From: an uncultured Prevotella sp.
GTDB lineage: Bacteria; Bacteroidota; Bacteroidia; Bacteroidales; Bacteroidaceae
NCBI GenBank assembly: GCA_944320235.1
Contig: CALUGQ010000028.1
Location: forward strand, 1-64,000
Length of the DNA stretch: 64,000 bases
Direction of reading: 5' to 3'
Shown here one piece after another: positions 17,763 to 25,951 of the stretch. The first letter of the stretch is position 1. Each line of letters starts with the position of its first letter. The notes under the pieces were generated by a model that did no database searches, was not told the origin of the DNA, and worked only from the letters and a program-made list of their open reading frames with translations. The position numbers were made by a program, and so were the translations under genes.

Positions 17763-19256
17763 ATGGAACAGACTTTCATAAAAATCAACCCCGCCGACTC
17801 AGTCGTAGTATGCCTGCAACCGATACAACAAGGAACGGCCATCGAGGTAGACGGGAAAACCATCACAGTGAATCAGGACACCCCAGCCGGCCACAAAGTC
17901 TTGATAAAGGATGCCCCCGAAGGCACCGACATAATCAAATACGGCTACCCAATAGGCCACGCCAAGCATGACCTGAAAGCCGGCGACTGGGTGAACGAGA
18001 ACAACCTTAAGACCAACCTGGCCGGAACACTGGAATACACATACTCGCCCGTAAATGAGAAACTCGACATCGACGACGAAAGACTGACATTCAAAGGATA
18101 CGAAAGGAAAAACGGCGAAGTCGGCACACGCAACGAAATATGGATTGTACCCACAGTGGGCTGCGTGAACGGCATTGCCGAGAAACTGGCAGAGACGCTG
18201 CGCAAGGAAACCGGATGCGAAGGCATCGACTCCATATATGCATGGCACCACAACTACGGTTGCTCGCAGCTTAGCGGCGACCACGAGAACACACGCAAGA
18301 TTCTGCGCGACATCACCCTGCACCCCAACGCAGGAGGAGTGCTCGTGCTCGGCCTTGGATGCGAGAACAACCAGCCAGACCTTTTCGAAAAACTTCTGGG
18401 CGACTACGACAAAGAGCGCATCAAGTTCCTCGTGGTGCAGAAGGTTGAAGGCGACGAGCTGCAAGCCGGCATGGACATACTCCGCTCCCTTTATGCCATC
18501 GCAAAGGCAGACAAACGCACAGACGTGCCAGTAAGCAAGCTTCGCATAGGATTGAAGTGCGGCGGTAGCGACGGCTTCAGCGGCATAACAGCCAACCCGC
18601 TGGTAGGCGAATTCTCCGACTGGCTCGTAGCCCAGGGCGGAACAAGCATCCTCACCGAAGTTCCCGAAATGTTCGGTGCAGAGACCATACTCATGAACCG
18701 CTGCAAGAACGAGGAGCTGTTCAACCAGACCGTCAGCATGGTAAACAACTTCAAGGAGTACTTCCTCAGCCACGGTGAGCCGGTGGGCGAAAACCCGTCT
18801 CCCGGCAACAAGGCCGGAGGCATATCTACCCTTGAGGACAAAGCCCTGGGCTGCACGCAAAAGTGCGGACGCGCACCTGTAAGCGGTGTACTCGAATATG
18901 GAGACAGGCTTGAGGCCAACGGACTGAACCTGCTTTCTGCACCAGGCAACGACCTCGTGGCCTCTACGGCACTTGCGTCTGCAGGATGCCAGATAGTGCT
19001 CTTCACCACCGGGCGCGGCACACCATTCGGAACGTTCGTGCCGACAATGAAAATCGCCACCAACCCCACGCTTGCCGCCCGCAAGCCAAACTGGATTGAC
19101 TTCAACGCAGGGCAACTCATCGAAGGAAAGCCCATGAAAGAACTCACCAGGGAATTCATAACGAAGATCTTGGCCGTGGCAAGCGGTGAAAAGGCACGCA
19201 ACGAAATAAACGACTACCGCGAAATAGCCATCTTCAAGAATGGCGTGACACTCTGA
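17763..19256 (+). CDS. uxaA: Altronate dehydratase, UxaA family
   Basis: The 497-residue enzyme converts D-altronate to 2-keto-3-deoxygluconate in galacturonate breakdown. It has an N-terminal SAF domain (about 10-90, DTPAGHKVLIKDAPEG) and the UxaA catalytic domain (GTRNEIWIVPTVGCVN, HNYGCSQLSGD, LKCGGSDGFSG), with Cys residues for iron binding. A related family acts on galactarate, so the precise sugar acid is not certain. The stop overlaps the next start by one base (TGATG), indicating coupling with the antiporter gene. No uxaB, uxaC or KDG aldolase lies in the window. Confidence 0.9.
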   Translation: MEQTFIKINPADSVVVCLQPIQQGTAIEVDGKTITVNQDTPAGHKVLIKDAPEGTDIIKYGYPIGHAKHDLKAGDWVNENNLKTNLAGTLEYTYSPVNEKLDIDDERLTFKGYERKNGEVGTRNEIWIVPTVGCVNGIAEKLAETLRKETGCEGIDSIYAWHHNYGCSQLSGDHENTRKILRDITLHPNAGGVLVLGLGCENNQPDLFEKLLGDYDKERIKFLVVQKVEGDELQAGMDILRSLYAIAKADKRTDVPVSKLRIGLKCGGSDGFSGITANPLVGEFSDWLVAQGGTSILTEVPEMFGAETILMNRCKNEELFNQTVSMVNNFKEYFLSHGEPVGENPSPGNKAGGISTLEDKALGCTQKCGRAPVSGVLEYGDRLEANGLNLLSAPGNDLVASTALASAGCQIVLFTTGRGTPFGTFVPTMKIATNPTLAARKPNWIDFNAGQLIEGKPMKELTREFITKILAVASGEKARNEINDYREIAIFKNGVTL

Positions 19257-20533
19257 TGGACAAGAAGGGGTTATTTGCCTTAAGCCCGTTGCTGGTATTC
19301 ATCGGCCTGTACCTGGTCACCTCCATAGTCGCAGGCGACTTCTACAAAGTGCCGATAACAGTGGCATTCATGATATCGTCGATATACGCCGTTGCCGTGA
19401 GCGGGGGAATCCCGCTCCGGCGGCGCATCGACATATTCAGCCGCGGGGCCGCCACGGGCAACATGATGCTCATGCTATGGATATTCATCCTGGCCGGGGC
19501 ATTCGCCAACAGCGCGAAGTCAATGGGTTGCATCGACGCAACCGTCAACCTTACACTTGACATAATGCCAGGCAGCCTGCTGCTTGCCGGGGTGTTCCTT
19601 GCTGCTTGCTTCATCTCGCTGTCAATCGGCACCAGCGTCGGCACTATAGTCGCACTGACCCCAATAGCCGCAGGCATCGCCCACTCCACCGGGGCAAGCG
19701 TCCCGATGCTGACGGCAATAGTGGTGGGCGGAGCCTTCTTTGGCGACAATCTGTCTTTCATTTCAGACACTACCATCGCCGCGACATCCACGCAAGGCTG
19801 CAAACTGAGCGACAAGTTCAGGGTAAACTCTTACATCACCATCCCCCCGGCCATACTACTGCTTGCAGTCTATGCTTCATTGGGAAGCGAGATACAGTCG
19901 CCAAACTACGTTCCAGAGGTCCAGTACACAAAAATCATACCATATATCGCAGTCTTGATAACAGCCATCATGGGCATGAATGTCATGGCAGTGCTCACAC
20001 TAGGACTCGCTTTGACTGGAATAATAGGCATAGCCGACGGAAGCTTTGACATATACGGATGGCTCCAAGCCATGGGCAGCGGCATAACGGGCATGGGCGA
20101 GCTCATCATAATAACAATGATGGCCGGCGGCATGCTGGAACTGATAAAGGAAAAGGGCGGCATCGACTTCATCATACGCGGAATAACACGCCATGTAAAC
20201 GGGAAACGCGGCGCAGAGCTCAGCATTGCGGCGTTGGTGAGCCTTGTAAACATATGCACGGCCAACAACACCGTCGCAATAATAACCGTAGGCGGCATAG
20301 CCAAGCGCATCGGCGACCGCTTCGGGGTTGACAGCCGAAAGAGCGCGAGCATCCTTGACACCATGTCATGCTCCATGCAAGGCATCATACCTTATGGAGC
20401 ACAAATGCTCATGGGAGCAGGCCTGGCTGCTATCAGCCCTATGAGCATCCTGCCCTACCTGTATTATCCCGCCGCGATAGGGGCTGCTGCCATCTTGGCA
20501 ATATTGTTCAGATATCCAAAAAAATTCTCTTGA
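19256..20533 (+). CDS. NhaC-family Na+/H+ antiporter-like transporter
   Basis: The 425-residue protein has about 11-12 membrane helices, with GTSVGTIVALTPIAAGIAHS and GGAFFGDNLSFISDTTIAAT, signatures of the NhaC/ArsB-like ion transporter superfamily. It could exchange sodium for protons or act as a symporter for an organic acid. Close coupling to uxaA favours a role in uptake or ion balance for sugar-acid use; this is an inference. Confidence 0.85.
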   Translation: MDKKGLFALSPLLVFIGLYLVTSIVAGDFYKVPITVAFMISSIYAVAVSGGIPLRRRIDIFSRGAATGNMMLMLWIFILAGAFANSAKSMGCIDATVNLTLDIMPGSLLLAGVFLAACFISLSIGTSVGTIVALTPIAAGIAHSTGASVPMLTAIVVGGAFFGDNLSFISDTTIAATSTQGCKLSDKFRVNSYITIPPAILLLAVYASLGSEIQSPNYVPEVQYTKIIPYIAVLITAIMGMNVMAVLTLGLALTGIIGIADGSFDIYGWLQAMGSGITGMGELIIITMMAGGMLELIKEKGGIDFIIRGITRHVNGKRGAELSIAALVSLVNICTANNTVAIITVGGIAKRIGDRFGVDSRKSASILDTMSCSMQGIIPYGAQMLMGAGLAAISPMSILPYLYYPAAIGAAAILAILFRYPKKFS

Positions 20534-20535
20534 AC

Positions 20536-21651
20536 ATGGAAAATGTTGTACAACGCAATTTCTTCCGACTGTTGCGCAGCGGTGCCTTCGCCAATGTCGA
20601 CGATGGGGTCGAGCCGATGTCACCGTGGAAATGGAACGTACTATACAACATTTCAATCATGCACGGAGTGGCTGCATTGGTATACGACGGGATAGCACGA
20701 TACGAAGGCGACTTTTTCATGCAGCCACCCACTGAACTGATTGCCAAATGGAACAAGACCGCAACAGATATTGCGGGAAACAACAACAAATGCAACGAAA
20801 GCCTGGCCGAACTGTTCACGATATTGAACCACGAGCAGCTACGCCCAATATTGCTCCGCGGCCAAAGCCTTGCGTTGCTTTACGACAACCCGCTCAGCAG
20901 GACCTGTGGCGACGTCGACATATTCTTCCCTTATGAAGCACAAGCAGCTAAAGCCGACAACTGGGCGCAAGCCAACGGGAAAGGGGCCGCAAGGACAGAC
21001 AACGGCACAATGGCATACCAGTGGAAAGGCATTGACGCGGAGAATTACAGGCAAGCCCAAAGGTTGACCGACCGCTTCCTGAACCGGAAACTACAGGGCA
21101 TAATCAACAAAGAAACAAGATGCTGCGACTCCACATACATCTACATCAACGACACCAAAGTTGAAATATTGCCTCCCACATTGAACCTGCTCCTCATATT
21201 AGTACGCACGGCACGCTACATACTCAACGAGGGAATAAGACTAAAACAGCTGGTCGACCTCGGGATGGTCCTGCGAAAAGCCGGGCAGCACGTTGATTTC
21301 ATCAAGTTGCAGAAATGGATTGAGCAACTCCGGCTTAAACGGATGGCCCACCTGATAGGTACAATGCTCGTACAATTCCTGAAATTCGACAAGGACGAGA
21401 TTCCTTTCATGTCAAACCAGCCGAACGACAATACAGGCCGGATAAGGAAAGACATTTTCAACCTTTCCGCCAACCACAATGAGGACTGGTTTTTCACACA
21501 AGGCAAGAACGTATTTGTCAGGGCAAGCAATTCCGGCGCCATGTCATGGCAGATAAAACACCTGGCACGCTTCTTCCCTTATTACCCGACTGAAGCATTG
21601 ACCAGCTTTGCACGCTCTTTCGCACATTCACTTTCGCACATCGAAGAATGA
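20536..21651 (+). CDS. Nucleotidyltransferase-like protein (PF14907 type)
   Basis: The ATG at 20536 lies two bases after the antiporter stop, giving 371 residues. LLRGQSLALLYDNPLSRTCG then DVDIFF is the metal-binding G-S/D-x-D pattern of the uncharacterised nucleotidyltransferase family. The remainder is mainly helical. There is no signal peptide. What it transfers is unknown. Its place at the end of the uxaA-antiporter operon is odd, since the family is not known from uronate catabolism. Confidence 0.7.
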   Translation: MENVVQRNFFRLLRSGAFANVDDGVEPMSPWKWNVLYNISIMHGVAALVYDGIARYEGDFFMQPPTELIAKWNKTATDIAGNNNKCNESLAELFTILNHEQLRPILLRGQSLALLYDNPLSRTCGDVDIFFPYEAQAAKADNWAQANGKGAARTDNGTMAYQWKGIDAENYRQAQRLTDRFLNRKLQGIINKETRCCDSTYIYINDTKVEILPPTLNLLLILVRTARYILNEGIRLKQLVDLGMVLRKAGQHVDFIKLQKWIEQLRLKRMAHLIGTMLVQFLKFDKDEIPFMSNQPNDNTGRIRKDIFNLSANHNEDWFFTQGKNVFVRASNSGAMSWQIKHLARFFPYYPTEALTSFARSFAHSLSHIEE

Positions 21652-22144
21652 GAAAAGGCACACGCCGGTAAATGCCTGCAAACAAACAATCACGCCGCCA
21701 CTGATTTCATGCACAAAGCCCCTGCCCGATGGCGGCAGGCAAGCCGCCAATGCGCAGGTGCACCACCCTAGCCTAACATAACAGCCCAGAAAGACGAAGG
21801 GGCGAAACACTGCTGACGGAATAACCAAAAGCCGCAAGAATGGACGTTAAATGACTACAGACACCGTGCCAAGTTGGAATGCCGTGCGGCAGTGATGCGG
21901 CAACTAAAATCCCCGTATCGCAAAACGGCCTGTTTCGCATCCTCAAACAGGCCGTCTTGAGCTTCAAAACAGCCTGTTTCACTTCCCCGAACGGCACATA
22001 TTGCAATTCCACCCCCATTCTTGGCAAAAACATCACACACACCTTACGCCGCTGCCACTCCCAGCAGAAGTTCCCACAATTGCCAAACGGAAAGCAATCC
22101 CTTAGGTTACAGCATAAAAAAGGAAGCCTTGAAAGCTTCCCCGG
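21652..22144. other. Intergenic region, 493 bases
   Basis: Between the nucleotidyltransferase-like gene and tRNA-Arg. It contains repeat array 3 (21925-21999). Short frames here arise from the repeat and are not believed to be genes. Confidence 0.65.
21925..21999 (+). repeat. 22-bp-period intergenic repeat array 3
   Basis: Cores at 21925 (ACGGCCTGT), 21947 (ACAGGCCGT), 21969 (ACAGCCTGT) and 21991 (ACGGCACAT), exactly 22 bases apart. The 13-base links read TTCGCATCCTCAA, CTTGAGCTTCAAA and TTCACTTCCCCGA. This is one of the best-preserved arrays. Confidence 0.8.
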
Positions 22145-22219
22145 TGATTCCGTAGGGATTCGAACCCTAGACCCACGCCTTAGAAGGGCGTTGCTCTAAT
22201 CCAACTGAGCTACGGAACC
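22145..22219 (-). tRNA. tRNA-Arg (anticodon TCT)
   Basis: On the minus strand the 75-base sequence folds into a full cloverleaf: acceptor GGTTCCG with CGGAATC (one G-T pair), D stem GCTC/GAGC, anticodon stem ACGCC/GGCGT with loop CTTCTAA, and T arm TAGGG-TTCGAAT-CCCTA. The anticodon TCT reads AGA/AGG. CCA is not encoded (ACCG follows). It has its own promoter at 22230-22261. Confidence 0.96.
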
Positions 22220-22229
22220 AAACTGACTG

Positions 22230-22261
22230 CAAAGGTACACATATTTTATGAATCCAGCAAA
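22230..22261 (-). promoter_or_regulatory. Promoter of tRNA-Arg
   Basis: Minus strand: TTTG (22261-22258), 20 bases, TACCTTTG (22237-22230), ending 10 bases before the 5' end of the tRNA. Confidence 0.8.
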
Positions 22262-22444
22262 TGTTGGCCTCATTTTTTGACTGACGCACGCTTTTCATCA
22301 CCATTTAGCAGTGTTTCCCACGCATCTTGCAGACACACCGCCAACAATGAAGACGCACAGAACACAAAAACAGGCCGCAAGATGCGATGCACTGATGGCA
22401 TATGACATGCCACACCAATCGCCAACGCCACGCAAGGCCCATGG

Positions 22445-24829
22445 TCACAGATGCAAACTTACATCCAAACCTACCTGCAACGGGTTGCCGCGTTGGGCGA
22501 ATGAGCGTCTCACACTGTCTGCCGAGCTTTCCACAAGGAACGTGTTATAGCGTGTGTCTGTCAGGTTTTTGCCCCATACATTAAGTTGCACCTTGCCGAA
22601 GTCGAGCATCACGTGCGCCCCAAGCAAAGCATAAAGCCTCTGCGAGCTCTCGTTGCCTGCATCCCAGAACACCTTGCCGTTTCCTGCCACATCGGCACCC
22701 ACGGTCACAGACTTCACGAAGCCCCCGACTGAAAGGTCAAACCGATAATCGACCACACCGCTAAACGTATGCCGAGGCACGAACGGCACGTCTTTCCCCT
22801 TGTAATCATGCAACACGTAACCGGCCCCATCTTCTGACATCACACTATCTGCATATTGCCTGAACGTTGACCGCGTGAAGCCATACGTCGCGCTCCACGA
22901 CAGACAGTCGTCGACAGCCTTGCCTCGCATGGACAGCTCCATCCCCCAACTGCTGCTCTTGCCTGCGTTCACCATCATCCGGCCATATCCGTAATCACTC
23001 GCCATGACCGACAGCTGCTGGTTGCTGATGTGCATATAATACGCCGCTGCATCCAAGTGGAGGCTTCCGCCGAAAAGATTGAGGTGCGCCCCTACCTCAT
23101 AGTTCCAGCTCACCTCTGGCTTGTAACTTATCGTCCGGTTAATGTTTTCATAGTCGCCGGCATCGTGCTCCACCGTCATGTCACCCTGCATGAGCTGCAT
23201 CAGCTCCATGCCGAGCGTAGACTGCTCGCTCCTGAATATGTCTGAAAACATCTGCAGGTTATATCCCCCGGCACGGAAACCCTTGCTCACCGTGGCGTAA
23301 ACATTCGAACCACGTCCGTCGAGCCTGTATGTCAGCGCGAACTTTGGCAGCAACTGGTCATACCTTTCGGAAGCCCCACCTCGCAACACAGACATGAACC
23401 GGCTGCTGACTGCCGGGCGCGGTGGCATATTCAAACCGAGCACGAAGTGCGAATAAGAGTCATATTCTATCTCTACCTGCTGATGGTCGTACCTGAGGCC
23501 GAGCGTAAGCATGAGCCATTCGGACAGAGTGAAGTTCGACTCATGGTAAATGCCGATGTTAAGCTGTGGGGTCTTGAATGTTCCCGGCACATAGTTGTCA
23601 CTTATGGACATGGCCGAGGCCACCGAAGGCGGCATGCCCATCGACGATAGAATCATGCTGTTCATGGCGTCACCGAAACTCACCGGTGCGTCTGTATGCA
23701 GCCACTGGTAGCTGAAAAACACTCCCGATGCGTGCTGCCACCGCCCTCTGCGCAAGCTGCGCAGCGTAGCCTCTTGCGTAATGACATTCAGCTTCTGCGC
23801 CTGCTCCAGCCGCATATAGTCGTCAGGCAGATAGTCCTGGTCCATCTGCATGAGGTCGTCAAGGAACTGGTAGCCCGTGGCAAGGCTCAACAAAAAGCCA
23901 TCGTGCCTGTACGATACGTTTAGCCCCATGTTGAGCATCTGCCTGCGGTAACCGTTCATGAACGTCGTTGAGGGTTCCGCCCACCCGCCGGTCTCCTCGT
24001 CATACATACCGTAGGCAAATGCATTCTGGTTAACATACTGGTAATCAGAGGTAAGGTCGAACGTCAGACGTCTATCCGGCATGAACACAAAGCGCATCCT
24101 CCCACCGGCCTCATTGCTCAAGTCCGCGTCCTCGCCGAGGTTGGCGTTGTCAAAGAAACCACGCTGGCCGCTATAGAAAGCCGTGGCTGAAAAGGCGAAT
24201 TCATCGCTCGGGCGATGGTAATGGGCCACCTCAGTGGTAACACCAAGCCCCGAAGCCATGCTCGCGGCGACATCTGTGCCTTGGTAGTTCATGGGGTTTT
24301 TCGAATACATACGCACTATGCCACCCTCGGTGTTCATGCCGTAGAGCGTGCCTTGCGGCCCTCGCAGCACATCAATGCGGTCTAACATATAAATGTGGCG
24401 GTTGTATGTGCTCTTGTTAACAAGTGGTATATTGTCAAAATAAACACCCATTGCCGGGTCGCCGGAGCGCGAGCCCAAGCCCCTTACATAGATTGACGAA
24501 GTGTAGCGAGCCCCATAGTCAGGAACGACAAACGAAGGTACATACTTCGACAAACTGCTCAATGCCTGCACGCCGAGGCGCTGCATCTCAGCATCGGTGA
24601 ACACCGTACTGGCCAACGGCTGCCGGCGCAGGCGCAGACTTTCCTTAGGTTGAGCCACAACAACAACCTCATCGAGGTCTACAACGCGTGATGTATCGGC
24701 GACATTAAAGCCTAACGCCCCTGTGCCACCGGCCACCCCTCCTGCCATACTTGCACTTGCGCCCATCCCCTCTGCCATGGCACGAACCGCCACTGCAACA
24801 AGGGCAACGCACAAAGCCTTTCTTTTCAT
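22445..24829 (-). CDS. TonB-dependent outer membrane receptor
   Basis: The 794-residue protein has a signal peptide (MKRKALCVALVAVAVRAMAE), a TonB box-like VDLDEVVVVA region near 50, a plug domain (PSFVVPDYGARYTSSIYVRG, IDVLRGPQGTLYG) and a 22-strand barrel ending in a typical aromatic-containing last strand (GNPLQVGLDVSLHL). It lacks the N-terminal carboxypeptidase-like domain of SusC proteins and has no SusD partner, so it more likely takes up an iron complex, vitamin or other small ligand than a glycan. A minus -7 box TACCTTTG is at 24856-24863. No Fur-like site was recognised. Confidence 0.92.
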   Translation of the reverse strand: MKRKALCVALVAVAVRAMAEGMGASASMAGGVAGGTGALGFNVADTSRVVDLDEVVVVAQPKESLRLRRQPLASTVFTDAEMQRLGVQALSSLSKYVPSFVVPDYGARYTSSIYVRGLGSRSGDPAMGVYFDNIPLVNKSTYNRHIYMLDRIDVLRGPQGTLYGMNTEGGIVRMYSKNPMNYQGTDVAASMASGLGVTTEVAHYHRPSDEFAFSATAFYSGQRGFFDNANLGEDADLSNEAGGRMRFVFMPDRRLTFDLTSDYQYVNQNAFAYGMYDEETGGWAEPSTTFMNGYRRQMLNMGLNVSYRHDGFLLSLATGYQFLDDLMQMDQDYLPDDYMRLEQAQKLNVITQEATLRSLRRGRWQHASGVFFSYQWLHTDAPVSFGDAMNSMILSSMGMPPSVASAMSISDNYVPGTFKTPQLNIGIYHESNFTLSEWLMLTLGLRYDHQQVEIEYDSYSHFVLGLNMPPRPAVSSRFMSVLRGGASERYDQLLPKFALTYRLDGRGSNVYATVSKGFRAGGYNLQMFSDIFRSEQSTLGMELMQLMQGDMTVEHDAGDYENINRTISYKPEVSWNYEVGAHLNLFGGSLHLDAAAYYMHISNQQLSVMASDYGYGRMMVNAGKSSSWGMELSMRGKAVDDCLSWSATYGFTRSTFRQYADSVMSEDGAGYVLHDYKGKDVPFVPRHTFSGVVDYRFDLSVGGFVKSVTVGADVAGNGKVFWDAGNESSQRLYALLGAHVMLDFGKVQLNVWGKNLTDTRYNTFLVESSADSVRRSFAQRGNPLQVGLDVSLHL

Positions 24830-24927
24830 TTGCTCTCAATTTCTTTTTCAAGGTGCAAAGGTATAAAACAACAGCCACTCCGGCAATCCCCATTTATAGG
24901 GATTTGGCTCATTCACACCGCCACGGC

Positions 24928-25944
24928 TCACTCGTTAAGCGCACCGCAATGTCGGCAAATGCCCTTTTCGAGCATCTTTGCCCCGCAGTTTCCGCAAATA
25001 TAACGACAATGAGTGTTCTGATAATATCGCTTCAAGGCAAATATCGCATAGACAACAAACAAGGGATAACCAATGTAATACAACGTTGATATGCTGAAGA
25101 CCACATAGTCGATGGCGCAGACAGCTGCAAGTCCGCACAGATAAAGCAACGTGTCGGCAAGCGAGAGTTGCCTCGCTATCTCTTCGACAGCTGCGATTCC
25201 GACAATGACAATTGCCCACACAAGCGACAAGAACACTCCCAGATGCGGAGGAAGCGCAAACGGATTGAGTGAGGGATGGTAGTAAAAGTGACGCCACGAC
25301 TCCGGCTCGAAAAGCTGAATGGAAGCATAAAGCGTGGCTGCGGCGGCCACCAAGAGCGCCAAGACAGTAGGGTAAAGGGAATCAATGTCGCGGAAATGCA
25401 CAATCATGGCGTTGCGCCTGAACAGTGTCAGCAGGCCATAAGCGGCCCCGACCACCACTGCCAAGGCCATGAAAAGCAACAGATGGACATCCGAGAAAGT
25501 GTCGATGAACTGAGAAATGTAATTGTCTGGCTCCACTCCGGGGAGCATCGCCCGCTCCCTAATCCAGCCTTGCGTTATCTGGTCGCGCGCTATTTTCACC
25601 CAAACAGAGTCTACCGTGTCACCCGGCATGGTCATGAAATCTGCCACAACCACATAGTCACCACGATAAACCGTCACCGAGTCAAACGGCAACTCATCGG
25701 GAGCCTGGCACACAAGCCGCAAGGAGTCGGCCTTGACAACGAAGTTGTAATTCTGCGAATAGTGATGGGTTGTAGAGAAAGATATAGAGTCTATCTGCCG
25801 TTTGGTAAGGTCCCAAGCGTCCGGTGTGGGGCTGGACTGGTTGTAACATGACGAAAACAGGCCAACAAAAGCCAGCAACGCAACGACCCAAAGGAGTCGC
25901 CCACGGCAACTGACGGCAGCAACATGCTTGCAACACCACTTCAT
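24928..25944 (-). CDS. Membrane lipoprotein with C-terminal zinc ribbon
   Basis: From the ATG at 25944 the protein has 338 residues; 25965 is an alternative that would overlap the previous gene by 14 bases. A hydrophobic signal ends in a lipobox (LLAFVGLFSSC). Residues about 60-160 form an extracytoplasmic domain, followed by about five membrane helices. The last 30 residues hold a zinc ribbon: CGNCGAKMLEKGICRHCG. Zinc-ribbon ends of this sort are normally cytoplasmic. Family known only as uncharacterised in Bacteroidales. It follows the U32 gene by seven bases. Confidence 0.7.
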   Translation of the reverse strand: MKWCCKHVAAVSCRGRLLWVVALLAFVGLFSSCYNQSSPTPDAWDLTKRQIDSISFSTTHHYSQNYNFVVKADSLRLVCQAPDELPFDSVTVYRGDYVVVADFMTMPGDTVDSVWVKIARDQITQGWIRERAMLPGVEPDNYISQFIDTFSDVHLLLFMALAVVVGAAYGLLTLFRRNAMIVHFRDIDSLYPTVLALLVAAAATLYASIQLFEPESWRHFYYHPSLNPFALPPHLGVFLSLVWAIVIVGIAAVEEIARQLSLADTLLYLCGLAAVCAIDYVVFSISTLYYIGYPLFVVYAIFALKRYYQNTHCRYICGNCGAKMLEKGICRHCGALNE

Positions 25945-25951
25945 TTCAAAG

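Noticed and set aside
17799-19115. Long open frame on the minus strand opposite uxaA (438 codons)
   Set aside because: The plus strand encodes a full, recognisable altronate dehydratase; the antisense frame is a codon-composition shadow with no signal or motif. The same holds for long antisense frames over galE (5918-6865), araA (39191-40144) and lysS (58555-59463).
21879-22199. Small open frames over repeat arrays 3 and 7 (also 59735-60166) as genes
   Set aside because: They arise by reading through the repeat units on both strands, lack promoter and start context, and a 22-bp period breaks the reading frame from unit to unit.
22445-24829. TonB receptor as part of a polysaccharide utilisation locus
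   Set aside because: No SusD gene, no N-terminal carboxypeptidase-like domain and no glycoside hydrolase beside it.
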